From NCBI RefSeq assembly GCF_001644645.1, contig NZ_CP011390.1:5225501-5289500 (forward strand): a stretch of 64,000 bases of DNA, read 5' to 3'. Below are positions 56,459-64,000 of this stretch, piece by piece (the first letter of the stretch is position 1; every line of letters begins with the position of its first letter). Below the pieces are notes generated by a model. That model was given only the letters and a program-made list of their open reading frames with translations. It ran no database searches and was not told the DNA's origin. The stretch is from Flavisolibacter tropicus (lineage in GTDB: Bacteria > Bacteroidota > Bacteroidia > Chitinophagales > Chitinophagaceae). A program made the position numbers and the translations under genes.

Positions 56459-57874
56459 CTAGGTGTTAAACATACAGGTTACAATACAGCCTTTTCCCGG
56501 CTCGCTTTGAATATATAATTGGCCGTTAAGGGCTTCAGCCCGTGTGGTCATGTTGGTAATGCCGATTCCCTGGCGTTGCAGTTTTATATCGAAACCTTGG
56601 CCATCGTCCTCTATACGTAAAGTAATTAAGTATGGCTCATTAGTAATATCTACTTTAGCATGTTTTGCATTGGCATGGCGCAATATATTGGATAGCTGTT
56701 CCTGTAAAATTCTATAGATACCTAAATGCAGCTCGGTGGGTAATGCGTTTTCTTTTGTGCCAAACCCTATAACCTTCAGTTTTATTTTTAGTTTATTGGT
56801 ATCGGTAATCGATTTGATCAGTTCTTGTATTGATTCTTTAAAACTAATATCACCCAATGTGGGTGCAGAAAGCGACCGCGAAATGGCCCTGATCTCGTTG
56901 ATGCAGTCAGTAATGTATTGAATAGATCTTTGTTGTAGTTCCAAGGTGTTAACCTCATTACTGAGCCCCATTTCCAAATAAAGCTTAACTGTTGTAAGCA
57001 CCTGATTTACATTGTCGTGTAGTTCCCTACTAATTTTGGCTCTTTCTTTTTCTTGTGCGTCTATTACAGCTCTGGTTAAAAATCGTTTGTGAAGTTCTTT
57101 TTCAATTTCCAGTCGTTTTTCCAATAAAACCTTTTCGGTTATGTCTTGCGAAACACCTCTAAGCTTAATTATGGCACCTAGTTCGTTTCTAATGATGGTG
57201 TAGATGGTATTTACATAAATAGTGCTGCCGTCTGGTTTTACAAAACGTAGTACGTATTCTGATTTATCTTGTGTTTTAAAAGAAGACAATTCTTTCCATA
57301 AAGAGGCTTTGTCTTCGGGATATACAAGTTGGCTAAATTTTTCCATAGAAGGCACCCCAAATGTCACTTTATCCAATTCGAACATTGTATACATACTATC
57401 CGACCAATAAATCGATTGGTCTTGTAAATTATATTCCCAGTAGCCCAATTTGGCAATTTCCTGTGCTTTCTCGAGCTTCTCGTGCTGATCTGCTATTACA
57501 TGTGCTTTTTGCTTCCTTTCAGTTATATCACGGCCAATGGCATAGGCAATTTGTTCATTTGGTTCATATATAGTTGACCACTCCATTTCTACAAGAGTGC
57601 CGTCTTTTCGTACGTACCGGTTTTCGAAATTGGAAACGAATTTTCCTTCTGCGATGGCTTGATGTGTTACCTGTAAGGTATGCTCTAAATCACCTTCATA
57701 GATAAGATCAAATATGTTACACCCAATTAGTTCTTCTGGTTGATAGCCCCAAATTGTAGTAGATGCTTTACTAACCATTAAAAAAAGACCTTGTGCATCC
57801 AGAATGCAGATTACATCTATTGATAAATTGAATAGCTTGTGGAAAGAGTGTAGTTCAGCGACTTGATGTGGCAT
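56459..57874 (-). CDS. PAS-PAS sensor histidine kinase, HisKA_3 type
   Basis: 471 aa, cytoplasmic. Two PAS domains (about 8-125, ending AIGRDITERK, and about 130-250, ending RGVSQDITEK) are followed by HisKA_3 with the phospho-acceptor His in SRELHDNVNQVLTTVKLYLE and a HATPase_c domain with EDDGQGFD and QGIGITNMTTR. Same kinase class as the 786-aa protein at 21942, with which it shares YRILQEQ(L/F)SNILRHANA-type sequence, but with a shorter sensor part. No LuxR-type regulator is adjacent; the single REC protein at 59859 lies about 2 kb away. Confidence 0.93.
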   Translation of the reverse strand: MPHQVAELHSFHKLFNLSIDVICILDAQGLFLMVSKASTTIWGYQPEELIGCNIFDLIYEGDLEHTLQVTHQAIAEGKFVSNFENRYVRKDGTLVEMEWSTIYEPNEQIAYAIGRDITERKQKAHVIADQHEKLEKAQEIAKLGYWEYNLQDQSIYWSDSMYTMFELDKVTFGVPSMEKFSQLVYPEDKASLWKELSSFKTQDKSEYVLRFVKPDGSTIYVNTIYTIIRNELGAIIKLRGVSQDITEKVLLEKRLEIEKELHKRFLTRAVIDAQEKERAKISRELHDNVNQVLTTVKLYLEMGLSNEVNTLELQQRSIQYITDCINEIRAISRSLSAPTLGDISFKESIQELIKSITDTNKLKIKLKVIGFGTKENALPTELHLGIYRILQEQLSNILRHANAKHAKVDITNEPYLITLRIEDDGQGFDIKLQRQGIGITNMTTRAEALNGQLYIQSEPGKGCIVTCMFNT

Positions 57875-58542
57875 TGCTATGCTTCTTCTTCAATATATGT
57901 AATATTTGTAACATAACCTTAGATCGAAACTATGGAGGCGTAAGGAAGGGAAATAGCTGATGAATGCTAAGAGAATGAAAGAGAGAAAAGAGGAAAGAAG
58001 AATATTGAACAAGGAACAAGGAAGGAAGAATAATGAAGGAATGTTCAATGCGCAATATTCAATGTTCAAGGCACAAAGTCCAAGGTGCAAGGAGGAATGT
58101 TGGAACGGGGATTGAGGGAGATGAAGGGAGGCGGCGTAAAGGTGAGCTGTATTTTGTATCTTTATAGCCTTCTCTTTTGGAACAGTTTCAGCTCTTCTTA
58201 TTGCATTTTTTTTTACTATTTCTTGTTTATTTATCATGGCTACCGGTTAGCTCAGTACGGGCTAAGATACGGGTGAGGTAGGGCTCAGGTAGGGCCGAGG
58301 TACGGGTGAGGTACGGGTGAACCTACAGGTTCCCTACAGACTCATAGGACGTTACATAGGCTTTACTATGAGGTTAGGATGAAGTAAGGTGGATTGGAAA
58401 TTGGGGATCGGGGGGAGATTAAGGGATTAGGGAGAGAATAAGGAAGCGTGTTGTGTCGTATTTTGATGGGAAGCTCTTCACTATTTCCGTAATCCAAAAT
58501 ACTATGCTATTTTACTACATCAAGAACAGACCACTATAATTG
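57875..58542. other. Gene-free stretch rich in repeats
   Basis: 57957-58135 is a purine-rich stretch with recurrent GAACAAGGA and TTCAATGTTCAA-like words, a style of intergenic repeat I associate with Bacteroidota. It is followed by copy B of the dispersed element (listed separately). No gene. Confidence 0.6.
58152..58375 (+). repeat. Dispersed ~220-bp element, copy B, with 11-bp tandem core
   Basis: Matches 6573-6790. The tandem core at 58254-58320 has about six 11-bp units (TACGGGTGAGG and variants), followed by GTGAACCTACAGG and GACGTTACATAGGCTTTACT. Same orientation relative to the window as copy A. Confidence 0.7.
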
Positions 58543-59862
58543 ATGGAAAATCATTCTAAGACAAAACCTTTTACGGCACAAATGCTTTTGGCAGCTGTTG
58601 CAGCCTTTTGCACCTATACCTGCATGTTTGCGTATCGCAAGCCGTTTACGGCAGCGGGCTTTGATGATATTTCTTTGTTGGGTGTTAATTACAAAGTGTG
58701 GCTGGTAATTGCGCAAACGATTGGCTATACCCTGAGTAAGTTTTATGGCATTCGCTTTATTGCAGAACTTACTCATCGGCGGCGGGCGCGGTTGATTGTA
58801 GGGTGTATAATTGTGGCCTGGCTGTCGTTGTTGTTTTTTGCTATCATTCCACCTCCATACAATATTCTTTTTTTTATAATCAATGGCTTTCCCTTGGGTA
58901 TGATCTATGGCTTGGTGTTTAGCTACCTGGAGGGGAGAAGGGTTACAGAGTTTTTAGGTGCTGTGTTAGCTACCAGTTTCATTTTTGCTGCTGGGTTTAC
59001 CCAATCTATTGGCAAATACCTGATGGAGGCATTTCAATTAAATGCCTGGTGGATGCCCTTTGTAACCGGTGCTGTTTTTATTGTACCTACGATAGTTTGT
59101 GTAGCCTTGCTTGACAAAACCCCGCCGCCTTCGCCCGATGATATTGCGCATCGTACGGAACGAAAGCCTATGAATAAGAGTGAGCGACGCGCTTTTATAC
59201 AACGCTTTCTTCCCGGGCTAGTGCTTTTAATTACAGCCTATGTGCTATTGACCATATTACGGGACTACCGAAGCAATTTTGCTTCTAATATTTGGAATGA
59301 ACTGGGGCAGGGAAAGGATGCAAGCATTTTTACCAAAACGGAGTTGCCGGCCTCTTTAGTTATTTTGGTTTTAATGAGCACCTTGGTGGTTGTGCGCAAC
59401 AATATAAAGGCCTTATTGATCAACCATTATATTGTGCTATTTGGATTCTTGCTTTCGTTGGGGGCTACTCTGTTATATTCCTATGGGTATTTGTCTCCCT
59501 TTGCCTGGATGGCAACGCTGGGGGTAGGATTGTATATGGGCTATGTTCCATTCAACTCAATTTTATTTGACCGGTTGATAGCTTCGTTTCAGCATGTTAG
59601 TAACGCGGGGTTTTTGATCTACCTGGCTGATTCCTTTGGTTATATTGGTAGTGATGCTGTTTTAATAGTAAAAAGCTTTTTCCCACAACAACATTCATGG
59701 ACCAGTTACTTTATAAACCTGGTTATTATTCTATCTCTTGTGGGAATAGCCTTAATGATTGGCTCTATTATCTATTTCAACAGGAAATATTCTATTTATA
59801 ATCTTTCTGCTGTTTCAATTAATGATAAAGTAGAAGAGAAGAAAAGAGAAGTGAACGTTTAA
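58543..59862 (+). CDS. DUF5690-family MFS-like membrane protein
   Basis: 439 aa with about 12 hydrophobic helices, start at ATG 58543 (MENHSKTKPF; the frame opens one codon earlier at a TTG). N-terminal CMFAYRKPFTAAGF and the central loop RDYRSNFASNIWNELG are features of DUF5690 proteins, distant major-facilitator-type transporters found mainly in Bacteroidota. Substrate unknown. Converges with the response regulator gene, overlapping its 3' end by 4 bp. Confidence 0.85.
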   Translation: MENHSKTKPFTAQMLLAAVAAFCTYTCMFAYRKPFTAAGFDDISLLGVNYKVWLVIAQTIGYTLSKFYGIRFIAELTHRRRARLIVGCIIVAWLSLLFFAIIPPPYNILFFIINGFPLGMIYGLVFSYLEGRRVTEFLGAVLATSFIFAAGFTQSIGKYLMEAFQLNAWWMPFVTGAVFIVPTIVCVALLDKTPPPSPDDIAHRTERKPMNKSERRAFIQRFLPGLVLLITAYVLLTILRDYRSNFASNIWNELGQGKDASIFTKTELPASLVILVLMSTLVVVRNNIKALLINHYIVLFGFLLSLGATLLYSYGYLSPFAWMATLGVGLYMGYVPFNSILFDRLIASFQHVSNAGFLIYLADSFGYIGSDAVLIVKSFFPQQHSWTSYFINLVIILSLVGIALMIGSIIYFNRKYSIYNLSAVSINDKVEEKKREVNV

Positions 59863-60314
59863 AGCGTGTGGCCGTCACAAAATGTCAGCATTTCTTTAGC
59901 AAGAGAAGAAATACCAGATATATCGCTTGGCTTTGTAAAATAGGCCCTAGCGCCTAATTGAAGGCAGGCATCACGATACGTATTTGAGTTAGAAGTACTC
60001 CATACTACTTTAGGCACATTGTAGTAGCGTTCCTTTTGGGAAAGAAATTTCAGGATCTGGGCGCCGTCTGCTTCCGGCAAATTATAATCCAGCACAATAA
60101 GGCAAGGTAAAACGGTAACAGGGAGCGTTTCTAAAAACTCAATTGCCTTTTTTCCATTGGAAACACTTTGTATTTGGATCGTATTGTTGTGTGTAGAGAT
60201 AGCCTCGGTAAATAATTCCTGGTCATCAATATCATCTTCGGCAAGAAAAATGAATGGTGCGGCTGTGTTAATTATATGCCTTTCTCCATTTATCGTTAGC
60301 ACCTCATGATTCAT
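59859..60314 (-). CDS. Single-domain response regulator (REC)
   Basis: 151 aa. A REC receiver only: acidic pair in FLAEDDIDDQEL, phospho-acceptor Asp in LIVLDYNLPEADG, Ser/Thr in VVWSTSNSNTYR, and the conserved Lys in YFTKPSD. No output domain, so it probably acts as a phosphorelay intermediate or by protein contact. It is divergent from the HAMP-array sensor gene that starts 235 bp away; a partnership is plausible but not shown. Confidence 0.92.
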   Translation of the reverse strand: MNHEVLTINGERHIINTAAPFIFLAEDDIDDQELFTEAISTHNNTIQIQSVSNGKKAIEFLETLPVTVLPCLIVLDYNLPEADGAQILKFLSQKERYYNVPKVVWSTSNSNTYRDACLQLGARAYFTKPSDISGISSLAKEMLTFCDGHTL

Positions 60315-60549
60315 GTTAATATTTGTGGAAAAAGAATGACAGTTTTTGTAAAGGTATCATAGTTAAACGGCCTCTCCTACAATTTAAGGACTCCTGTGGA
60401 TTTCGTTTGTTGGGTGAATCAGTGAAAACACTTAGATATTGCTTAGTTATTTGACTTTTTAGAAGTGCTTAACACAAGAATTAACCCTATAGGATACTTG
60501 AAATTGGATACTTTTCTGTAGGTTTGGATTTCCCAATCGACCCTTAATT

Positions 60550-63500
60550 ATGAGTAACGAAATGCCAACCACAAATGGCTCTGCACAAGAGCCAGTTGAA
60601 CTTATTGTACCTGATACCTCTGATACAACCCCAGGTTCAGGCACTCCCAAAAAAACTAGGAAAGTGAAAACCAAAATTGAAACAGTCCCCCCTGCGGCGG
60701 ATGGCGAAGTTTTGGACAAGAAAGAATTGTTGCGTGTTTTATCGGAAGTGCGCAATGGTAATTTCTCTGCCCGTATGCCAGTGGACCAGACAGGTATTCC
60801 TGGAAAAGTATGTGATACACTTAATGAAATAATAGCCCTTAACGAACAGCTGATGTCGGAGCTGACCAAGGCAGGAAAGACCATTGGTAAGCAAGGTAAG
60901 CTGAACCATAGGGTAGAACTGCCTTATGCCCGTGGCTCCTGGAGTACAGGGGTAGAGGCTTTAAATGGCTTGATCTCTGACCTGGTGCATCCAACGATTG
61001 AGATTGCGCACGTAATCTCATCCGTGGCAAAAGGTAACCTATCGCAGGAAATGACGCTTCAGATAGGCGATCACGTGCTACAAGGGGAGTTTGCCCGTAT
61101 TGCCCGCGAGGTAAATGATATGGTGAAACAGTTGAATTTGTTCTCCATGGAGGTAACGCGTGTGGCCCGTGAGGTAGGTTCTGAAGGTAAGCTGGGTGGC
61201 CAGGCCCGTGTAAAAGGGGTAGCTGGTGTATGGAAAGACTTGACGGATTCGGTAAACCAGATGGCGGGTAACCTGACAGCCCAGGTTCGTAATATCGCCG
61301 AGGTGACCACCGCGGTGGCTAAAGGTGACCTTTCTAAGAAAATTACGGTGGACGTACAAGGAGAGATCCTGGAGTTGAAAAACACGATCAATACGATGGT
61401 GGATCAGCTAAACTCGTTCTCTTCAGAGGTAACGCGTGTGGCCCGTGAGGTGGGTACGGAAGGTAAATTGGGCGGACAGGCTGAGGTACAGGGTGTGGCC
61501 GGTACGTGGAAAGACTTGACGGACTCGGTAAACCAGATGGCCTCTAACCTTACGGCACAGGTAAGAAATATTGCCGAGGTAACGACCGCGGTGGCGAAAG
61601 GTGATTTGTCGCGTAAGATCACCGTGGACGTAAAAGGAGAGATCCTCGAGCTGAAAAATACAATTAACACGATGGTGGATCAGTTGAACTCGTTCTCTGC
61701 CGAGGTGAGCCGTGTGGCTCGTGAGGTGGGTTCTGAGGGTAAGCTGGGTGGTCAGGCAACGGTAAAAGGTGTAGGGGGTGTATGGAAAGACTTGACTGAT
61801 AACGTAAACCAGTTGGCGGGTAACCTGACCACGCAGCTGCGTGACGTATCTAAAGTAGCAACCGCCATCGCAAATGGTGACTTGACGCAGAAGATCACGG
61901 TGGACGTAAAAGGAGAGATCCTGCAGATCAAGGATGTAATTAACCGAATGGTGGACCAGTTGAACTCCTTTGCCTCAGAGGTAACCCGTGTGGCCCTAGA
62001 GGTAGGTACAGAAGGTAAACTCGGTGGCCAGGCGAAAGTGCAAGGAGTAGGTGGTACGTGGAAGGATCTGACAGACTCGGTAAACCAGATGGCCTCTAAC
62101 CTTACGGCACAGGTACGTAACATCGCCGAGGTAACGACTGCGGTGGCCAACGGTGACTTATCTAAAAAGATTACGGTTAACGTACAGGGTGAGATCCTGG
62201 AATTGAAAAAGACCATCAATACGATGGTGGATCAGCTTAACTCGTTTGCCTCTGAGGTAACGCGTGTGGCCCTTGAAGTGGGTACCGAGGGTAAACTCGG
62301 TGGTCAGGCCAAGGTACAAGGTGTGGGTGGTACGTGGAAGGATTTGACGGATTCAGTAAACCAGATGGCATCAAATCTAACGGCCCAGGTGCGGAACATT
62401 GCGGAAGTAACGACGGCGGTAGCGAAGGGGGACCTTTCCCGTAAGATCACGGTGGATGTGCGTGGTGAGATCCTGGAGTTGAAGAACACGATCAACACGA
62501 TGGTGGACCAGTTGAACTCCTTTGGTTCTGAGGTATTCCGTGTGGCCCGTGAAGTAGGTTCTGAAGGTAAGTTGGGTGGACAGGCGGATGTACCTGGTGT
62601 GGAAGGTTTATGGAAAGACTTAACAGACTCTGTAAATAAAATGGCCTCTAACCTGACTGCGCAAGTACGTAACATTGCCGAGGTAACAACGGCGGTGGCC
62701 AACGGTGACTTGTCGCGTAAGATTGAGGTGGATGTAAAAGGAGAGATCCTTGAATTAAAGAACACCATTAATACGATGGTGGAACAATTACGTGCCTTTG
62801 CCTCTGAGGTAACGAGGGTTGCCCGTGAGGTAGGTACGGAAGGTAAGCTGGGTGGTCAGGCCAACGTACCGGGAGTAGGTGGTACGTGGAAGGATTTGAC
62901 GGACTCTGTGAACCAAATGGCTGGTAACCTGACCGCGCAGGTACGTAATATCGCCGAGGTGGCCATTGCAGTGGCGAACGGGGATATGAGCCGTAAGATC
63001 ACGGTGGACGTACGTGGTGAGATCCTGCAATTGAAAGAAACTCTGAACACGATGGTGGATCAGTTGCGTGCCTTCGCTTCTGAGGTAACCCGTGTGGCCC
63101 GTGAAGTAGGTTCTGAAGGTAAATTGGGTGGTCAGGCCTTCGTACCAGGTGTAGCCGGTACGTGGAAGGATTTGACGGACTCCGTGAACCAGATGACTGG
63201 TAACCTGACATCGCAGGTGCGTAACATTGCCGAGGTAACGAAGGCGGTGGCATCTGGTGACTTGTCTAAGAAAGTAACTATTGACGTAAAAGGAGAGATC
63301 CTTGACTTGAAAAATACCATCAACACGATGGTGGACCAGCTGAACTCCTTTGCCTTTGAGGTAACGCGTGTGGCCCGTGAGGTGGGTACAGAAGGTAAGC
63401 TCGGTGGTCAGGCTGAAGTACAAGGTGTGGCTGGTACGTGGAAAGACTTGACCGACTCGGTGAACATGATGGCCTCTAACCTGACCAACCAGGTGCGTGG

Positions 63501-64000
63501 TATCGCTAAGGTGGTAACGGCGGTGGCCACTGGTAATTTGAAACAAAAACTATCTATCGTATCTCGTGGAGAGGTAGCCCAGTTAACGGATACCATCAAC
63601 GAGATGATTGATACACTTGCCACCTTCGCCGACCAGGTAACTAACGTGGCCCGTGAGGTGGGTGTGGAAGGCCGATTGGGTGGTCAGGCATCGGTGCCGG
63701 GTGCCTCTGGTATCTGGAAGAATCTGACAGAGAACGTAAACCAGTTGGCAGAAAACCTGACCACACAGGTGCGTGCGATCTCTGAGGTGGCATCGGCGGT
63801 AACCAAGGGTGACTTGACACGAACGATTCGTGTGGAGGCAAAAGGAGAGGTGGAAGAATTGAAAGATACCATCAACCAAATGATTGCCAACCTGAAAGAA
63901 ACCACACTACGAAACCAAGAGCAAGACTGGCTGAAATCTAACCTGGCGAAGTTTACACAGATGTTGCAAGGTCAGAAGGATCTGAATACGGTAACCCGTC
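60550..64000 (+). CDS. Poly-HAMP sensor protein (probable hybrid histidine kinase), 3' end outside window
   Basis: Open from ATG 60550 ([15 protein letters not shown]) to the window end, 1150 codons. A polar N-terminal ~50 residues and two divergent HAMP-like segments (about 55-200) lead into ten tandem units of exactly 92 aa (276 bp), unit starts at 61150, 61426, 61702, 61978, 62254, 62530, 62806, 63082, 63358 and 63634. Each has [10 protein letters not shown](S/T)[35 protein letters not shown] and [14 protein letters not shown]. There is no signal peptide or membrane helix, so it is cytoplasmic. The end, [19 protein letters not shown], is where GAF/kinase domains begin in group III (Nik1-like) hybrid kinases. 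Kinase and receiver domains are expected beyond the window but not seen. Confidence 0.93.
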   Translation, partial: MSNEMPTTNGSAQEPVELIVPDTSDTTPGSGTPKKTRKVKTKIETVPPAADGEVLDKKELLRVLSEVRNGNFSARMPVDQTGIPGKVCDTLNEIIALNEQLMSELTKAGKTIGKQGKLNHRVELPYARGSWSTGVEALNGLISDLVHPTIEIAHVISSVAKGNLSQEMTLQIGDHVLQGEFARIAREVNDMVKQLNLFSMEVTRVAREVGSEGKLGGQARVKGVAGVWKDLTDSVNQMAGNLTAQVRNIAEVTTAVAKGDLSKKITVDVQGEILELKNTINTMVDQLNSFSSEVTRVAREVGTEGKLGGQAEVQGVAGTWKDLTDSVNQMASNLTAQVRNIAEVTTAVAKGDLSRKITVDVKGEILELKNTINTMVDQLNSFSAEVSRVAREVGSEGKLGGQATVKGVGGVWKDLTDNVNQLAGNLTTQLRDVSKVATAIANGDLTQKITVDVKGEILQIKDVINRMVDQLNSFASEVTRVALEVGTEGKLGGQAKVQGVGGTWKDLTDSVNQMASNLTAQVRNIAEVTTAVANGDLSKKITVNVQGEILELKKTINTMVDQLNSFASEVTRVALEVGTEGKLGGQAKVQGVGGTWKDLTDSVNQMASNLTAQVRNIAEVTTAVAKGDLSRKITVDVRGEILELKNTINTMVDQLNSFGSEVFRVAREVGSEGKLGGQADVPGVEGLWKDLTDSVNKMASNLTAQVRNIAEVTTAVANGDLSRKIEVDVKGEILELKNTINTMVEQLRAFASEVTRVAREVGTEGKLGGQANVPGVGGTWKDLTDSVNQMAGNLTAQVRNIAEVAIAVANGDMSRKITVDVRGEILQLKETLNTMVDQLRAFASEVTRVAREVGSEGKLGGQAFVPGVAGTWKDLTDSVNQMTGNLTSQVRNIAEVTKAVASGDLSKKVTIDVKGEILDLKNTINTMVDQLNSFAFEVTRVAREVGTEGKLGGQAEVQGVAGTWKDLTDSVNMMASNLTNQVRGIAKVVTAVATGNLKQKLSIVSRGEVAQLTDTINEMIDTLATFADQVTNVAREVGVEGRLGGQASVPGASGIWKNLTENVNQLAENLTTQVRAISEVASAVTKGDLTRTIRVEAKGEVEELKDTINQMIANLKETTLRNQEQDWLKSNLAKFTQMLQGQKDLNTVTR
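61150..63909 (+). repeat. Ten in-register 276-bp tandem repeats coding for HAMP units
   Basis: Ten consecutive units with no insertion or deletion. Units 4 and 5 are nearly identical at the protein level. The last unit is the most divergent ([17 protein letters not shown]). Confidence 0.93.

Noticed and set aside
61071..63905. Several minus-strand open frames of 60-250 codons
   Set aside because: They are antisense shadows of the HAMP repeats and reappear in register with each 276-bp unit.
61150..63909. Regular repeats resembling a CRISPR array
   Set aside because: Units are 276 bp, coding and contiguous, without unique spacers.

Overview
The window comes from a Bacteroidota chromosome, most likely family Chitinophagaceae or a close relative. 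This rests on the rpoB-rpoC pair, absence of Shine-Dalgarno-like leaders, a TTG-N19-TAnnTTTG promoter in front of tRNA-Asp, SprB repeats with a type IX secretion tail, a TANFOR-type surface protein, and Bacteroidota-typical families (DUF5690, OmpH, paired M1 peptidases). No species can be assigned from sequence alone.

Layout. 1-6.4 kb: 3' part of rpoB, then rpoC and a strong terminator. 7-13.4 kb: housekeeping genes (GlsB-type membrane protein, OmpH chaperone, amino acid permease, heptose-7-phosphate kinase, isoaspartyl peptidase, ispD with an overlapping FkbM methyltransferase). 13.5-21.4 kb, minus strand: a run of Gfo/Idh/MocA oxidoreductase, sugar-phosphate transferase, two M1 metallopeptidases (one fused to a probable outer-membrane barrel) and a FemAB/GNAT-like protein. 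21.5 kb: tRNA-Asp with its own promoter and terminator. 21.9-28.7 kb: PAS/GAF histidine kinase, two small exported proteins and a large cytoplasmic protein of uncertain family.

29.5-51.8 kb is the accessory heart of the window. Four tightly packed exported-protein genes (1452-aa unknown, 687-aa FN3, 1883-aa SprB-repeat protein with a T9SS-like tail, 1288-aa TANFOR/FN3 protein ending in a restriction-endonuclease-fold toxin) are followed by a probable Imm52-type immunity gene. Downstream lies an orphan cassette that repeats the pre-toxin region of the 1288-aa protein (381 bp with only two mismatches immediately before the tip) but ends in a different nuclease, an AHH/HNH domain, with its own candidate immunity gene. 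Three related 224-232-aa proteins and three copies of an intergenic double-dyad element are interspersed. The whole reads as a polymorphic toxin locus with a reserve tip that could replace the expressed tip by homologous recombination, probably delivered by surface proteins of the type IX pathway. Delivery and switching are inferences.

52-64 kb: a lipoprotein, a broken secreted-protein gene, a probable outer-membrane barrel, a CPBP-family membrane protease, a second PAS histidine kinase, a DUF5690 transporter-like protein, a single-domain response regulator, and the first 1150 codons of a sensor protein with ten perfectly in-register 276-bp HAMP units that runs off the window end. A dispersed ~220-bp element with an internal 11-bp tandem repeat occurs at 6.6 kb and 58.2 kb.
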